From Myxococcales bacterium (GTDB taxonomy: Bacteria; Myxococcota_A; Polyangia; Polyangiales; JADJMO01), in the NCBI GenBank assembly GCA_016709545.1, contig JADJMO010000028.1:40132-104131 (forward strand): DNA of 64,000 bases, given 5' to 3'. Made by a program: the position numbers and the translations under genes. The notes under the pieces are model-generated. The model was not told the origin of the DNA. It made no database searches and saw only the letters and a list, made by a program, of their open reading frames with translations. Shown piece after piece: positions 30,588 to 42,247 of this stretch. The first letter of the stretch is position 1; every line of letters starts with the position of its first letter.

Positions 30588-33500
30588 CTAGGCGCGACGC
30601 TGCCCACCAGAAGGAGTGCGACGCGGACCGGCGGCGGGCATGCGCCACCGCGCCTCGGCCAGCTCCGGGCTCGTCGCGAGGCGCACGAGATCGGCGATGG
30701 CCGGGTGCTCGCGGCACGCCTCGGCCAGGCCGTTCGGGGCCTCGAGCACCAGCGGGTCCTGGGTCTCGGCGAGGGTCTTGCGAAGGGTCGCGCCGAGATC
30801 CCCGGACAGGTAGAGCCCTCCGCGCCGGGCGACCTGACGGGCGCCGTCGATGACCGCCTCGAACGTCGGTGGGTTGGTACCGAGCAGCTCGCCGAGCCGA
30901 CGCTGCGCCGCACGCGGCACGGACTGCCACAGCGCCGCGGCCAGCCGGCCGACCTCGGCCGAGATGCTACGCCCGTGCTCCGGAGGACCGAACGCGGAGA
31001 GCAGGGCCTGATAGGTGGCGCGGGCCTGCGGCTCTGGTTGGGCGAGGAGCAGCGCGTGGGACGGGAGCGCCGCCATCAGGCCTGCGCCGAGCACGTAGCG
31101 CACGTCGGGGGTGTCCTCGCGCGCGTCCCCGCCGAGCACCACGTAGGGCGGCGGCACCAGCACCACCTCCACGTCGAGGCCGGAGCGCTGCCGGAGGAAG
31201 ACCGCGGTCCGCAGGCCGAGCAGGCGACTCGCCGCGGCCACGACCTTGCCGATGGGAAGCGCGCCCGTGACCCGGTCCATCCCTCGCGCGAACGAGAGCC
31301 CCGGGTCGCGCTTGAGGGCGGTGCCTCCTTGCTCCCACGCGATGCGCAGCGCCTCGGCGGCGGCGGGGACGGCGCGACGCTCGAGGAGGGGCAGGAGCAG
31401 CTCGGGCCGATCGAGCTGCAGCTCGAGGGGCGGGGGGGGCACGGGGCCAGCCGCAGGGTCGAACGCGCGTCGTACGTGGTCGATGGCGCGCGCCAGGACG
31501 TGGTCGCGGACCCCGAGGGCCGCCGCGTGGAGACCGTCGAGGTGCTTGCGCACGCCGGGCTCGAGGAACGCCTGTCGACGACGCACGAGGAGCACGTCTC
31601 CGGCGCGATCGGGGAGGGCGCTCAGCAGGTCGGCCGCGCGGTCCCCCGCGTCGACGTCGCCGAGTTCGAGGGCCGAGAGGTGGTCGCGGACGGCTTGCTC
31701 GAAATCGCCACCCGCCTGCGCGACCCCGGCGAGGATCCCGAAGGCGCGGATGCGATCGTCGACCCTGGCGTTGGCGTCGAGGGCGACCTTGCCCGCGGCC
31801 TCGCGATCGATCGGTGTCGCACCCGTGACCACGGGCAGTGCCGGCATCGATCGCGGTCGGTACGGCGCGCCCGGCGGCGGCCGGTTCTCCGTGGCCTCCG
31901 CGGCGGATCGAGGGGGGTCGCCGACCCCGGGCTGGGTGGGCGAGTCCTGCTCGGGCGGCTTCGGCGGGAGCGGACCGCCCCCTTCGCCCGGAGCGGAAGC
32001 CTCCTCGTCAGGGACCTCCCCTCGCCGAGCGGAGGCGGGGTCGACTCGCTGTGCGGCCCGAGGAACTCGGGCGCCGCAGGCGCTGGAGGCACGGCGACGG
32101 GCTCGGCCGCCGCCCCCGCGAGGGCGGCCTCGAGGGGGAGGGACGAGCGGACGCCGCTGTCGCGCAACGACGGCGGTGGTGCCGGGGGCAGGGAGCGCGT
32201 CTCGCGGGGCGACTCGAGGCCCCGCAGATCGGACGCCAGCTTCTCGCGCAGCGGACCATCGGCGGCCTGGACGGCCAGGCGCATGATCTCCACCGCGCCC
32301 TCCGGATCGGCCTCGCCGACCACGCTGGCCTGCTCGGCGAGCGCGGTCGCGCGGACGTTGCCCGAGGCCTCGGCGGCGAGGCGCTCGAGCGCCCGCAGCG
32401 CGCCCTCTCGGTCGTTCGCCGCGCGCGCGAGATCGACCGCGCGCTTGCGGGCGTCGATCCGGCACTCGGGGTCGCGCGCCGCGAGGTCGAGGAACGCGCG
32501 CGCGCGCACCGGGTCGTTGCAGCGGGCCGCCGCGTCCGCTGCGCGCAGGGCCGTGGGACCGAGCGGACGCATCCCGCGCAGATCGCCGGCGAACGCCTTC
32601 TCGTAGGCCGCGGCGGCGGCCGCGTAGCTCCACTCCGCCGAGAGCCGTTCGGCGAGGGCGAGCTGCACGAGGGGTTGACTGCGAACCACCTCCGGCCAGC
32701 CGTGGAGGTCCTGGTACCCCGCACCACCGCCACGCACCGCGTCGAGCAGATCGGCCCGGGCGCACGCGACGAGCGAGAGCAGCTCCGCGGGCGCGGGGCT
32801 CAGCACCTCGACCTCGTTGACGAGGGTGAGGAGCTCGGCGTCGCTGGGCTCGGCGACGCGCCCGGACGGCGGCGCGTTGCCGAGCTCGAGCTCGCAGAGG
32901 AGCGCGGTGGCGTAGGGGTCGCCCGGCAGGAGGCGCGCCGCCGTCCACGCGAGCTTGCGCGCCGCGACCAGGTCGCCCGCCTCGCGCAGCACGCGCGCCG
33001 CCGCGAGGGCGTGGGTCGCCCGCGTCCGGGGAGGCGCCTCGCGATCGAGCTCGGCGAGACGGACGCGGGCCGCGGCCTCCTCGTGCCCGTCGGCGCGCGC
33101 CACCGCGACTTCGAGCTGGAGCCGCACGAGCTCGAGCACGCGCTGGTCCTTCTCGATGTTGGGCTCACTCGCGGCCTCGTGCAGCAGGCGCGCCGCGGTC
33201 TCGAGGTCGTGGAGCTCGAGCAGCACCCGCGCGGCCTCGATGGCGAGCCACGTGCGCGCTTCGCCGGGCTCGCTCCCGCGGAACGCGCGCAGCAACGCCT
33301 CGGCGGCGGTGCCGATGTCGCCGGCCGCCCGCGCCAACGTGGCCAGCTGCGCCGCCACTTCGACGTCCCCCGGGCTGTGCTGGTGCACCTCGCGGAGCGC
33401 CGCCAGCACCTCGCCTCGACGCACCGGATGACCGGCCAGCTCGCGCGAGAGCCTGCGCAGCACCCGCACCCGGTCGGGGTGCCCGGCCGGAAGCCGAGAG

Positions 33501-36500
33501 GCGCGCGCGCGCAGCAACTCGACGAGCTCGGGCCCACCGCCCTGGCGTTCGGCGATCCGCTCGAGGGCGTCCCCCGCCTCGGTGTCCAGCGGCAGGAGGC
33601 GCACGAGCTCGGCCCAGCGTTCCGCGGCCTCGCTGTCGCGCCCGAGGTCGTGCTCGAGCACCCTCGCGAGCTTGCGGAGGAGCTGCACGCGGCGGTCGGG
33701 CCGCGCCCGAGAGAGGCGCTGGGCGAGCGCCGCGGCGAGCCGATCGTGCGCGCCCACGGCCTCGGCCGCGTCGGCGATCTCCTGCCACAGATCCTCGTCG
33801 GCGGGCGCGCAGCGGCCAGCCTCGAACAGCGCGTCGAGCACCCCCAAGAAGTCGGCCGTGCGGGCGCGCAGCGCCGCGATCTCGCGCCAGCGCGTGGCGA
33901 CCTCGGGGTGGTCGTCGCCGAGGCGCGGCACGTCGTCCGCGAGCAGCGTCGCGAGGGCCGCCTCCTGGCTCGCCTGCGGCAGCACCGCGCGCGCGAGCTC
34001 GACGATCTGCTCGACGAGCTCGAACGGCTCGCCCTCCCGCAGCGCGAACGCGCGCAGGAGCGCCTCGGCCGCGGGCTCGTGCTGCCCCGCGGCGTCCAGA
34101 GAGCGCGCGGTCTCGAGCTCGGCGGCGGCCCCCTGGCGCTTGCCGAAGCGCTCCCAGGCCCGCGCGACCACGCGGTGATCGCGGGCCGTCGAGGACCACG
34201 ACTCCACGAGCGCCACGTCGTTCGCCGATCCGCTCTCGCCGGCGAAGTCCAGGTCGTCGTTCTCGGGCGCGTGGCTCACGAGGAGCTGGAGGGCGAGGTC
34301 GGCGTCACCGAAGGCCCACGCCACGTGGGCGCGCAGGACTCCCCGTCGGCAGGCCCCCCTTCGGCGGGGGTCGTGGCGGCGAGCCATGCGCGCGCGCCCT
34401 CCGGGTCGAGGCGGCCGATCTGCTCGGCCACCTCGCGCAGGGGGCCGAGGTCTCCGCGCGGAGTGCTCTTCTCGCCCTTGGCGACCAGCGCCAGCGCCGC
34501 CCCTACGCCGCGCAGATCGGCGACCGCGCGGGCGACCGCGGAAAGCACGGGGAGTCGATCCGTGTAGCCCAGCTTCCCGTCGACCTTCTTGTGCGCGCGG
34601 AGCAGCCGTTCGGTCTCCGACGCGCGCAGCGCCTCGTCCTCGGCGGCGACGATCCGGATCGTCTCCGCGATCGCCGCCACCGTCTTGGGCGACGGCGCGA
34701 TGAGGAACAGACGGAGCAGGAGGTCGAGCCGCTCCTCGGGCGGTGCCTCCTTGCCGAGCGAGACCGCGCGGTCGAAGAACATGGCCTTGCGCTCGGCCTC
34801 CGTGGCCTGCTCGGCGGCCTCGACCAGCACCGCGGTCGCGAGATCCTGGCGCCGCGTCGCGATGGCGAGGCGCTCGAGCGAGCGCAGCGCCGAGCCCTCG
34901 GTCGGCTGCGCGGCGAACGCGCGCACCGCGTGGTGGAGCGCGTCGAGAGGCAGGCCGAGGCGCTCGAGCACCCGCGCCGCGTGGTGGCGCACGCCCCGCT
35001 CCGCGAAGCGACCCGCCGAACGCCCCGCGGCGAGCTCGAAGATCTCGGGCAGGGTGTCGACGCGCCCGATGCGACGCACGAGCATCTCGACGCCGGGCAG
35101 CACCGCGGCTGGATCGGGTGCGTGCGCGACGGCCTCGCGCGCCAGGCTCGTGGGCTCGACCCAGTCGGGTGGAGCCGCCACCGCGCACTCGAAGGCCCGC
35201 AGCCGCAGCTGCTGGTCGTGCACCCTCTGGAACACGTTCGGCGGGAGCCGGTCGTCGTCGGGGAACGCTTGGAGGCGCGCGAGCTCGTACACCGCGTCCC
35301 GCGCCTGGGCGTCGCCGCCGAAGGCCCGCAGATCGGCGGCGAGCCGATCGAGGCCCTCCGCGCCGAGCAGGCGCGCCCCCCGGAGCCAGGCCCGACGGGC
35401 GGCGTCCGGGTCTTCGGCGAGGTCCCAGAGATCGCGCCCGAGCCGACGGAGCGCGTTCGCCGCGGCGTCCACGTCGGCTTCGAGCTCGGGCGCAAGACGG
35501 CCACGCCGCGCGGTCGCGAGTCCTTCGCTGGCCTTGCCGAGGCGTGCGTCGGCGACGACGCCACGCACGAGCAGCTCGGCGTCCGGGTCGAGGGGGGTCG
35601 ACTCGAGCGTCAGGAGCTCTTGGCGCGCCTCTTCGCGCAGCGCACGCGGCGCGTCGGGGTCCTCGAGGAGCCGGGCGAGCGCCTCGACGGCGCGCGACTC
35701 GTCACCGCCAGCGCTCCCCGCCTCGCGCGCGATCTGCGCGATCTCGAGCAGCGCCGGGCCGCGCTCGGAGACCGGCGCCGACGAGGCGATCCAGCGCTCG
35801 AGGGCCGCGATGGCGAGGTCCGGGTGGGTCGCCGCGTTCTCGCGCAACGCGGTGAAGATCGCCGGGTATCGTGCCGCTCCGAGCGAGAGCAGCAGGCGCG
35901 CGGCGGCGGAGTAGGCCTCACGCCCCTCGGGGTCGCTCGCGAGTCGACGCAGCGTGTGGGCCAGCGGCTCCGCGATCGCCGAGAGCCGCGCGACGGATCG
36001 CGCCACGGTCTCGAGCACCTCCGCGCACAGGTCGAGATCACCGAGGGCCACCGCGCGCCGCAGCCACGCCGTCGCGACCTCCGGATCGGCCGGGCGCAGC
36101 GCCCACGCGCGACGGGTCCACGCCGCCGCGAGGGTGAGCTCTTCGTCGCGCTCCGCCAGGGCGGCGAGGGCGAGCGACCAGCGCCCGCGGGCGCCCACGA
36201 GGCCGAGGGCGCGCTCGAGGGCGAGCGAGGCGAGCGCCGGTCCGACGGCGTCGGCGCCGGAGCCGGCGGCGAGCTCCGCCAGCTCGATCGCCCCACGGGC
36301 CTCCCGCGAGTCGAGCCGCAGCGCGGCCTCGGCGGCGCGTCGGGCATCGATCGGCAGAGAGGCCGTGCGGAACGCCCGCGCGGCGCCGGCGAGCAACGCG
36401 GCGCGCTCCCGCGGCACCGTCAACGTGGGTGCGTAGCGCTCGAGCGCTCGCCCGAGCTCGGGCAGGCCGCCCGTGAGGACCGCGAGCGCGACCTCGAGGA

Positions 36501-38293
36501 CCGAAGCGTCCTCCGAACGCTGGGCCGCCTGGGCCGCTCCGCGCAGATCCCCTCGACGGACCCGCAGCTCGAGCTGCAGCGGCACGGCGGTGGCGTGCAG
36601 CTCGGGAATCGCGACCGCAGCCGACACGACCGCCTCGACCTCGCGCGGGCAGCAGGCAACGGATCGCTCGCGCGAGCAGCGGCGAAGCGCGCCCCGGATC
36701 GGCGCGCAGCGCGCTCACGAGCACGTCCACCGCGTCTGCCGCCCGATCGGGGCGCGAGAGCAGGATCTCGGCGAGCCCGCACAGCGCCGTCGCCCGGACG
36801 ACCGGGTCCTCGCTCGTCGCGCGGTTGCGGGCGTCTTCCTGGCGCTGGCTCGCGCGCGCGATGCGTGGCTGCAGGCGAGTGAGCTCGTCCCGCGCGCGCC
36901 GGTCGTCGGGGATGCGCTCGAGGAGCTTGCGCCAGGCCCACGCGGCGACGTTCGCGTCGTCGAGCTGCTCGTCGGCCCACCCGGCGAGCTCGGCCGCCCG
37001 CGCACCGACCACGTGGGAGTCGAGCTCCGCGCCCCGCAGGCCGCGGAGGAGGGCATCGACGACCGAGCCCGGATCGCGCCGGAGGCGCGCGTGCTCTCGC
37101 AAGGCCGCGAGGGCGTGCTCGTCGGCGGGGTCGCGCGCGACGAGCTCGGAGAGCAGCTCGACCCGCTCGGCGCCGGTGCACTCCTCTGCGAGCGCCGCGA
37201 GCCCTGCCGTGCCAGCGGCCCCGAGCGCGTGCGCCCGCCGGATCGCTCGCGACAGGCCGAGCAGCACCTCGAAGGGGAGCCCCGCGAGCGCGTCGACGCG
37301 GCTTCGCTCGGGCTCGTGGAGCACCACGTCGACCAGCAGATCCACCTCGGCGGCGAGCCGCGTGGCGCGATCGCCGCCGATGCTGGACTTCTCGATGCGC
37401 GCGACGTGCACGGCCGCGGCCGCGGACCGCGAAGCCTGGGACCACCCGTGCTCGGCGCGGACGGCGTCGGCGGCGTCGAGCCGGCCGATGTCCTCGAGCG
37501 CGTCGGCGAGCACCGCCGCGGGCAGGGCGCTCCTCGGATCCACCTCGAAGGCCCGCGAGAGGGCCTCCATCGCGCGCCCCTCGTCGCCCCCGAGCTGGTG
37601 CTTCTTGGCTGCGCCCAGGTACGCCCGCGCGGCGATCTCGGCCGGCAGCGCGTCAGGCGCAGAGGCGTGCACGAGGGCGAGGCGCTCCTGACCGGAGGGC
37701 CGCTCCTGCGCGAGGACCGACACGTAGCGGTAGGACTCCAGCGCGCCCTCGACGTCGCCGCTCCGCAGGTGCAGATCTCCGAGCCGGAGGAGGCCCTGCA
37801 CCGCCGCGTCCAGCGCGGCCTCGTCACGCTTGGCCTGGGCGCACGCCGCGTCGACGACCGGGCGCAGGGTGGCCGCGGCGAGGCCATGCTCACCGAGTCC
37901 CTCGAGGGTCGTGGTGAGGAGCGAGCGCAGCTCGAGGTCGTGCGCGCGGAGCTGGAGGGCGCGTCGGCCGGCGGCGGTGGCCTCGTCCAGGTTGCTCTCG
38001 CGCTCGAGGAGTCGTCGCGCGAGGCGGCCCGCAGCGGCCGCCTCGGCCTCGTCGTCGCCGTGGGCGCGCGCGGCCAGCATGCGGGCGCGCAGCCCGGCGA
38101 GCGCCGCCGGAGGATCGCGACCGTCTCCGTTCGCCCGTCGCTCGTCGCGCCGCTCGATCGGCGGGACGCCACCCACACCGCCCTTCTGCGACGCCGGGAA
38201 CTGCGCCGAGAGCGGAGGCACGGACGCCGGGCGGACGCCGGCTTCATCGCTGGCCGACGAGGACTCGCCGGGTCGGGAGTTCGGGGAGGTCAC
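30588..38293 (-). CDS. Giant alpha-helical repeat protein, about 2,570 residues (three frameshifts in this assembly)
   Basis: One continuous protein can be read through four segments, joined at 36641-36648 (missing CG), the C4 run 34341-34344 (missing one base) and the C4 run 32018-32021 (missing one base). It begins at GTG 38293 (VTSPNSRPGES, disordered Ser/Pro/Gly). Hundreds of residues of Ala/Leu/Arg/Glu-rich helix pairs with TPR-like spacing follow, e.g. ALESYRYVSVLAQERPSG, AMEALSRAFEVDPRSALPAAV, AAEALLRAFALREGEPFELV and LATLARAAGDIGTAAEALLRAF. A Pro-rich linker and about 400 more residues end at 30588. There is no signal peptide or membrane helix. It follows sppA by 12 bases. It is probably a cytosolic or complex-forming scaffold; no enzymatic motif is visible. 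Confidence 0.75.
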
Positions 38294-38305
38294 GCCCCGC
38301 CGAGA

Positions 38306-40056
38306 CTACCTGAGCACGAGGGGCGTGGGCAGCATGGCGACGACCCCGAAGCCCGGCCCCCGCGAGGCGGCGAGGAAGGCCCGGGCCCAGCGCTCGAGCG
38401 CGGCGGGTTCGGGGCCGAGCGCTTGGGCGAGCGCCGAAGCCAACGCTTCGTCACCTCCACCCGGACCGGACAGCATCTCGAAGAAGCTCGACGCCTCGTC
38501 GACGACGACCGCGCCTTCGGCCGGGAGTCCGGCGGCGGCCTTCGCTGCCGCGAGGGCGTCGGAGAGGCCCCCGATCTCGTCGACGAGCCCGAGCTCCTTG
38601 GCCTTCTCGCCGCCGAACACGCGACCCTCGACGGCGGTCTCGAAGCTCGACTGCGGGCGTCCCCGCCCCTCGGCGATGCGCTGCAGGAACAGGCCGTAGA
38701 TCTCCTGCATGGTCGCGAGCAGCTGGGCGCGGGTCGCCTCGTCCCAGGGCTGGGTCATGCTGTTGAGCTGCGCCGCGCGCGGGTCGCCGAAGGCCGCCGT
38801 GTGGATCCCCACCTGCGCGAGGGTCCCACCGATGCTGATCTTGCCGCCCACCACGCCGACCGAGCCGACGATGGACTCGGGCTCGGCGTAGATCTTGGTC
38901 GCGGTGCAGGCGAGGTAGTAGCCGCCCGAGGCCGCCATCTCGCCGATGGAGACGATGACCGGCTTCTTGTCGCGCAGCGCCTTGAGCGCGATCCAGGCCA
39001 GATCGGAGCCGAGGGCGCTGCCGCCGGGCGAGTCGATCCGCAGCACCACCGCCTTGACGTTCGGGTCTGCCGTGAGCGCGTGCGCGCGCTCGACGACCTT
39101 GCGCGCGACGATCCCGGCCTGGCCACCGAGGAGCCCCGACTCCCCCGCCAGCACGATCTCGCCGTGGAGCCGCACGAGCCGCACGTGCGGGCGCGCGCTC
39201 GCCTCCGCGTTGGGCAGGGCGATGAGCTTGAGCACGTCGGTGACGCCGATCTTCGGCCGCGCGTCGGCGGTGGGACCGAACACCACGTCGACGGCCTTCA
39301 CGCCCGCGCGCTTCTTCGCCTCTTCGCGCGCGCCATCCTTGTCGGCGAGGAGATCGACGAGCTTGTGGGAGGTGGCGCCCTGGGCCGCGTAGGGGCCGGT
39401 GCCCACGAGCCCCTCGACCCCGCGGATGGCGAGGGCCTTCTGGTAGGCGGCGCGGATCGCGCCGAGCGTGCCCTCGATGGAAGCGCGGTACTCCTCGCTC
39501 GGACCGTCGCGGGTGAGGGGCTCGGCGGCGCCCTTGAACTTGCCGACCTGCAGGATGTCGACCTGCGCCTTGAGGTGGTCGACCAGGAACTCGCGCGCGT
39601 ACGGCACCGTGGCGGCCGGTCCGGTGAGCTCGACCTCGCCGCCGGGGCTCATCGCGATCACGGTGCACCCCCGCACCGCGGCTGCGTAGGCGCCGTTGTC
39701 CCAGGCGTCCGCGTGACAGACGACCGGCACCCGTTTCTGGATCTTGGCGAGCGCCTCGCCGACCTCGTGGGCGCGCGCCCAGCCCAGGCCCGCCGCGCCG
39801 AACGAGACGTAGAGGCCCTTGAGATCCTTGCGCAGCGCCGCCTGGTGCAGGGTGGCGACGAGCGCGTCGAACGTGTGGCGAGAGGGATCGGCAGGAACCC
39901 GCCCTTCTGCGCCTCGGGGGCCCCCGCACCGAGATCGATCTCCAGCACCGCCGGACCGTGCGTGTGCACGTGCTCGCCGGGCAGGGGCGCCTCCCACGCG
40001 CGGGGCCGACCGTTGCAGGCCGCGAGCAGCGCGAATCCGAGCGCGAGCTTCTTCAA
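38306..40056 (-). CDS. sppA: Signal peptide peptidase SppA, lipoprotein-like N-terminus (one frameshift)
   Basis: SppA degrades membrane-released signal peptides with a Ser-Lys dyad. The intact protein would have about 583 residues, the double-domain (E. coli-like) form. The general-base Lys lies in VGKFKGAAEPLTRD of the first domain and the nucleophilic Ser in GEMAASGGYYLAC of the second; the PGGSALGSDL and VGSVGVVGGKISI blocks are also conserved. The frame breaks at the GGG run 39884-39886; one extra base joins FLPIP to RHTFDALVATLHQAAL. The start is TTG 40056 (LKKLALGFALLAACNG), which carries a lipobox, so this SppA may be lipid-anchored. It overlaps the preceding zinc-ribbon gene by three bases. 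Confidence 0.85.
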
Positions 40057-42044
40057 GGGTCCTCGGGCTTCGGCGTCGGCGTGGGTGTGGGTGTCGGCGC
40101 GGGGGCGGGCGTCTCTGGCTTCACGTCGGACTTGCCGGTGCGGCTCTTGGCGCGCTCGGCGCCAGGACCGTCGGGCATGCGCTCGAGGTAGAGTTCGTAG
40201 TTCTTCTTCGCGTCGGCCTGCTGGCCCTGGCTCCACTGCTCGTCGGCGAGCGCGAGGCGCGCAGGGGCGAAGCCGGCCGACGAGTCGAGCACCTGCTTGA
40301 AGTACGAGATGGCGCTCGCGTGCTCGCCGCGCGCCCTCGCGATCTGCCCGAGGCCGTAGAGCGCATCGACGTCGCCGGGGTGCTGCGCGAGCGACGACTT
40401 GAAGTAGCCCTCCGCCTTGCCCGGCTCTCCCGCGGCCAGCGCCTTGTAACCGGCCTCGTTGAGCGAGCGGAAATCGCCGGTCGCCACGACCTCACCCGTG
40501 CCCACGCCGACCGCGACGAGCGGGGCGTCGGCGGGCGCGTCGGGGCGTGCGTCGACACCGGCATCCGTCTTGACGGGTTCGAGCTTGGTCGTGCCCCGCA
40601 GCACGCCGAGCAACACGTGTTTGGGCGCGCGCTTCTCGAGTTCACCGAGCAGCGCGGTGCCACGCGTCGCGTCGCCGGAGGCCTGGGCGACCCACGCGGC
40701 GATCGCCACGTCGGCGGGCGCGAGGAACGCGCTGGGGGTCGCCTTGCCGAGCGCGGTGGCGGCCGATTTCGCGGCAGCGTTCACCGCGGCCGTGTCCTTC
40801 TTGGTGACGTCGGCGAGGGCGATCAGCGCCTCCATGATGGGCTCGCCTGGGTGCGAAGGCAGGTAGAGCCGCACCCCCGCGACGTCGCCCTGGGCGGCGA
40901 GCGCCCGCACGAAGCGCAGGTCGCTGCCGACCTTCTTGGCGCCGTCGGCTTCGCCCCGCGCGAGGTCGCCCCAGCGCGCGCACGACTTGCCGGCCGACGC
41001 ACCGAGCGTGCTGCCTTGCTCCAGCGCGAACGTGCTCGCGCTCGCGAGTCCACCGATCCACTGGCCGATGGCGAGCTCGTTGGCGAGCTCCTTGTCGAGA
41101 CGGGGCGCGCCCGACGAGCCGCTCACCGTCGTGATCGGTGAGGGTGACGTGAGCCTCGCGAGATAGGGGCGCCCGACGGTGCCACCGAGGAGGATCGCGC
41201 CCGCGACGACGACGCCTCCGACGATCCACCCCATGCTCGAGCGACGGGGAGGCGGCGGCTCGGTGAAGAACTCCTCGGCTGGACCGTCGTCCGGTGGGAA
41301 GCTGCGCGACGGCGGAGGCGCTTCGGGTTGGGTGGACGCGACGCGGTCCATGCGCCGGACCGTCGGCGGATCCTGCTCGGGGGCCGACGTCGGGAGTGGC
41401 GCTGGCGCGACCTCGGGGAGCGGCGCGGCCACGGGCACGGCAAGGGGCGGCTGCGGGCGCGCCGGGGCGATCGGCACCGGCGTGCGCGCGACCGGCGACA
41501 TGCCGAGGGGGGTGGGGACGCGTGGGCGTTCCGAGGTCCGCGGTGGCGGGGGACGAGGAGGGGGGGTGCTCTTGGCGGTCGGCGCGAACGCGACCGCCGA
41601 CACCTCGACGCCCGGCTTGCCGTACGCAGGGGTGTGGGCGACCGGAGGCTTCGAGACCTCCACCGCGGGCAGGGGCAACGTGTGTGCGCTCTGCTCGGGC
41701 CGCGGCACCGGGAAGAAGGGCTCCAGCTCGGGGATGTCGCCGACGTGCCGCGCCGGCCCGTCCCCCTTGCGCAGGAGATCGGTGCGGACCACTTTGCCCG
41801 CGCGGATCGCGCGCTGCAGCTCGACGAGGCTGCGCAGCTCGAGGGTCCCCGAGGCCTGCTCGATCTTCCACACCTCGGGCCCGCTGGTCACCGCCGCGCC
41901 CCCCGAGCGCTGACGGTGCACGCGGAACTGGTGCCCGCAGTTCGTGCACTTCACCGTCGTGCCACGCTCGGACACGAGGGCGTCGTCGAACTCGTAGTCC
42001 GTCTGGCAGCGGGGGCAGGTGACGTCCACTCGGCGCGGCAGCAT
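40053..42044 (-). CDS. MJ0042 zinc-ribbon, GYF-like and TPR membrane protein
   Basis: A 663-residue protein. Residues 1-45 form an MJ0042-type zinc ribbon (CPRC ... CTNCGHQF) common at the N-terminus of myxobacterial signalling and motility proteins. About residues 57-110 resemble a GYF_2-like domain (VWKIEQASGTLELRSLVELQRAI, then GDIPELEPFF). A Pro-rich linker of some 190 residues leads to one membrane helix (SSMGWIVGGVVVAGAILLGG) and a C-terminal periplasmic-side TPR region (AGYKALAAGEPGKAEGYFKSSLAQHPGD, ALYGLGQIARARGEHASAI). It is the first gene of the operon with sppA, the giant repeat protein and two lipoproteins. It is probably a membrane hub linking a cytosolic sensor region to outer scaffold partners; the exact role is unknown. 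Confidence 0.8.
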   Translation of the reverse strand: MLPRRVDVTCPRCQTDYEFDDALVSERGTTVKCTNCGHQFRVHRQRSGGAAVTSGPEVWKIEQASGTLELRSLVELQRAIRAGKVVRTDLLRKGDGPARHVGDIPELEPFFPVPRPEQSAHTLPLPAVEVSKPPVAHTPAYGKPGVEVSAVAFAPTAKSTPPPRPPPPRTSERPRVPTPLGMSPVARTPVPIAPARPQPPLAVPVAAPLPEVAPAPLPTSAPEQDPPTVRRMDRVASTQPEAPPPSRSFPPDDGPAEEFFTEPPPPRRSSMGWIVGGVVVAGAILLGGTVGRPYLARLTSPSPITTVSGSSGAPRLDKELANELAIGQWIGGLASASTFALEQGSTLGASAGKSCARWGDLARGEADGAKKVGSDLRFVRALAAQGDVAGVRLYLPSHPGEPIMEALIALADVTKKDTAAVNAAAKSAATALGKATPSAFLAPADVAIAAWVAQASGDATRGTALLGELEKRAPKHVLLGVLRGTTKLEPVKTDAGVDARPDAPADAPLVAVGVGTGEVVATGDFRSLNEAGYKALAAGEPGKAEGYFKSSLAQHPGDVDALYGLGQIARARGEHASAISYFKQVLDSSAGFAPARLALADEQWSQGQQADAKKNYELYLERMPDGPGAERAKSRTGKSDVKPETPAPAPTPTPTPTPKPEDP

Positions 42045-42195
42045 AGGCCGACTGGGTGCCCGGCGCGAACTTCTCCGGCGGTCGTCGTGGAGGGGGTCTG
42101 GAGCACGGCCTGGGTGGGCCGAGCGTCGCCAACGCGTCGCACCAGGTGTGAATGGCCGGTGACGGTCGGGGGAGTGCACCCCTCGTTTTCCGCGA

Positions 42196-42225
42196 TTGGC
42201 CCTCGGGCACATCGCTTGCTAACCT
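42196..42225 (+). promoter_or_regulatory. Possible promoter of the Cys-rich lipoprotein gene
   Basis: TTGGCC (42196-42201) and TAACCT (42220-42225) are spaced by 18 bases. The start codon lies 22 bases further on, with GGAGG at 42238-42242. It is the only AT-leaning stretch between two divergent genes. Confidence 0.35.
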
Positions 42226-42247
42226 TTGACCGCAAACGGAGGTCATG

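Noticed and set aside
36473..40300. A plus-strand open frame of 1,275 codons
   Set aside because: Antisense to the giant repeat gene and sppA; the sppA strand carries clear motifs, so the opposite frame is a GC artefact.
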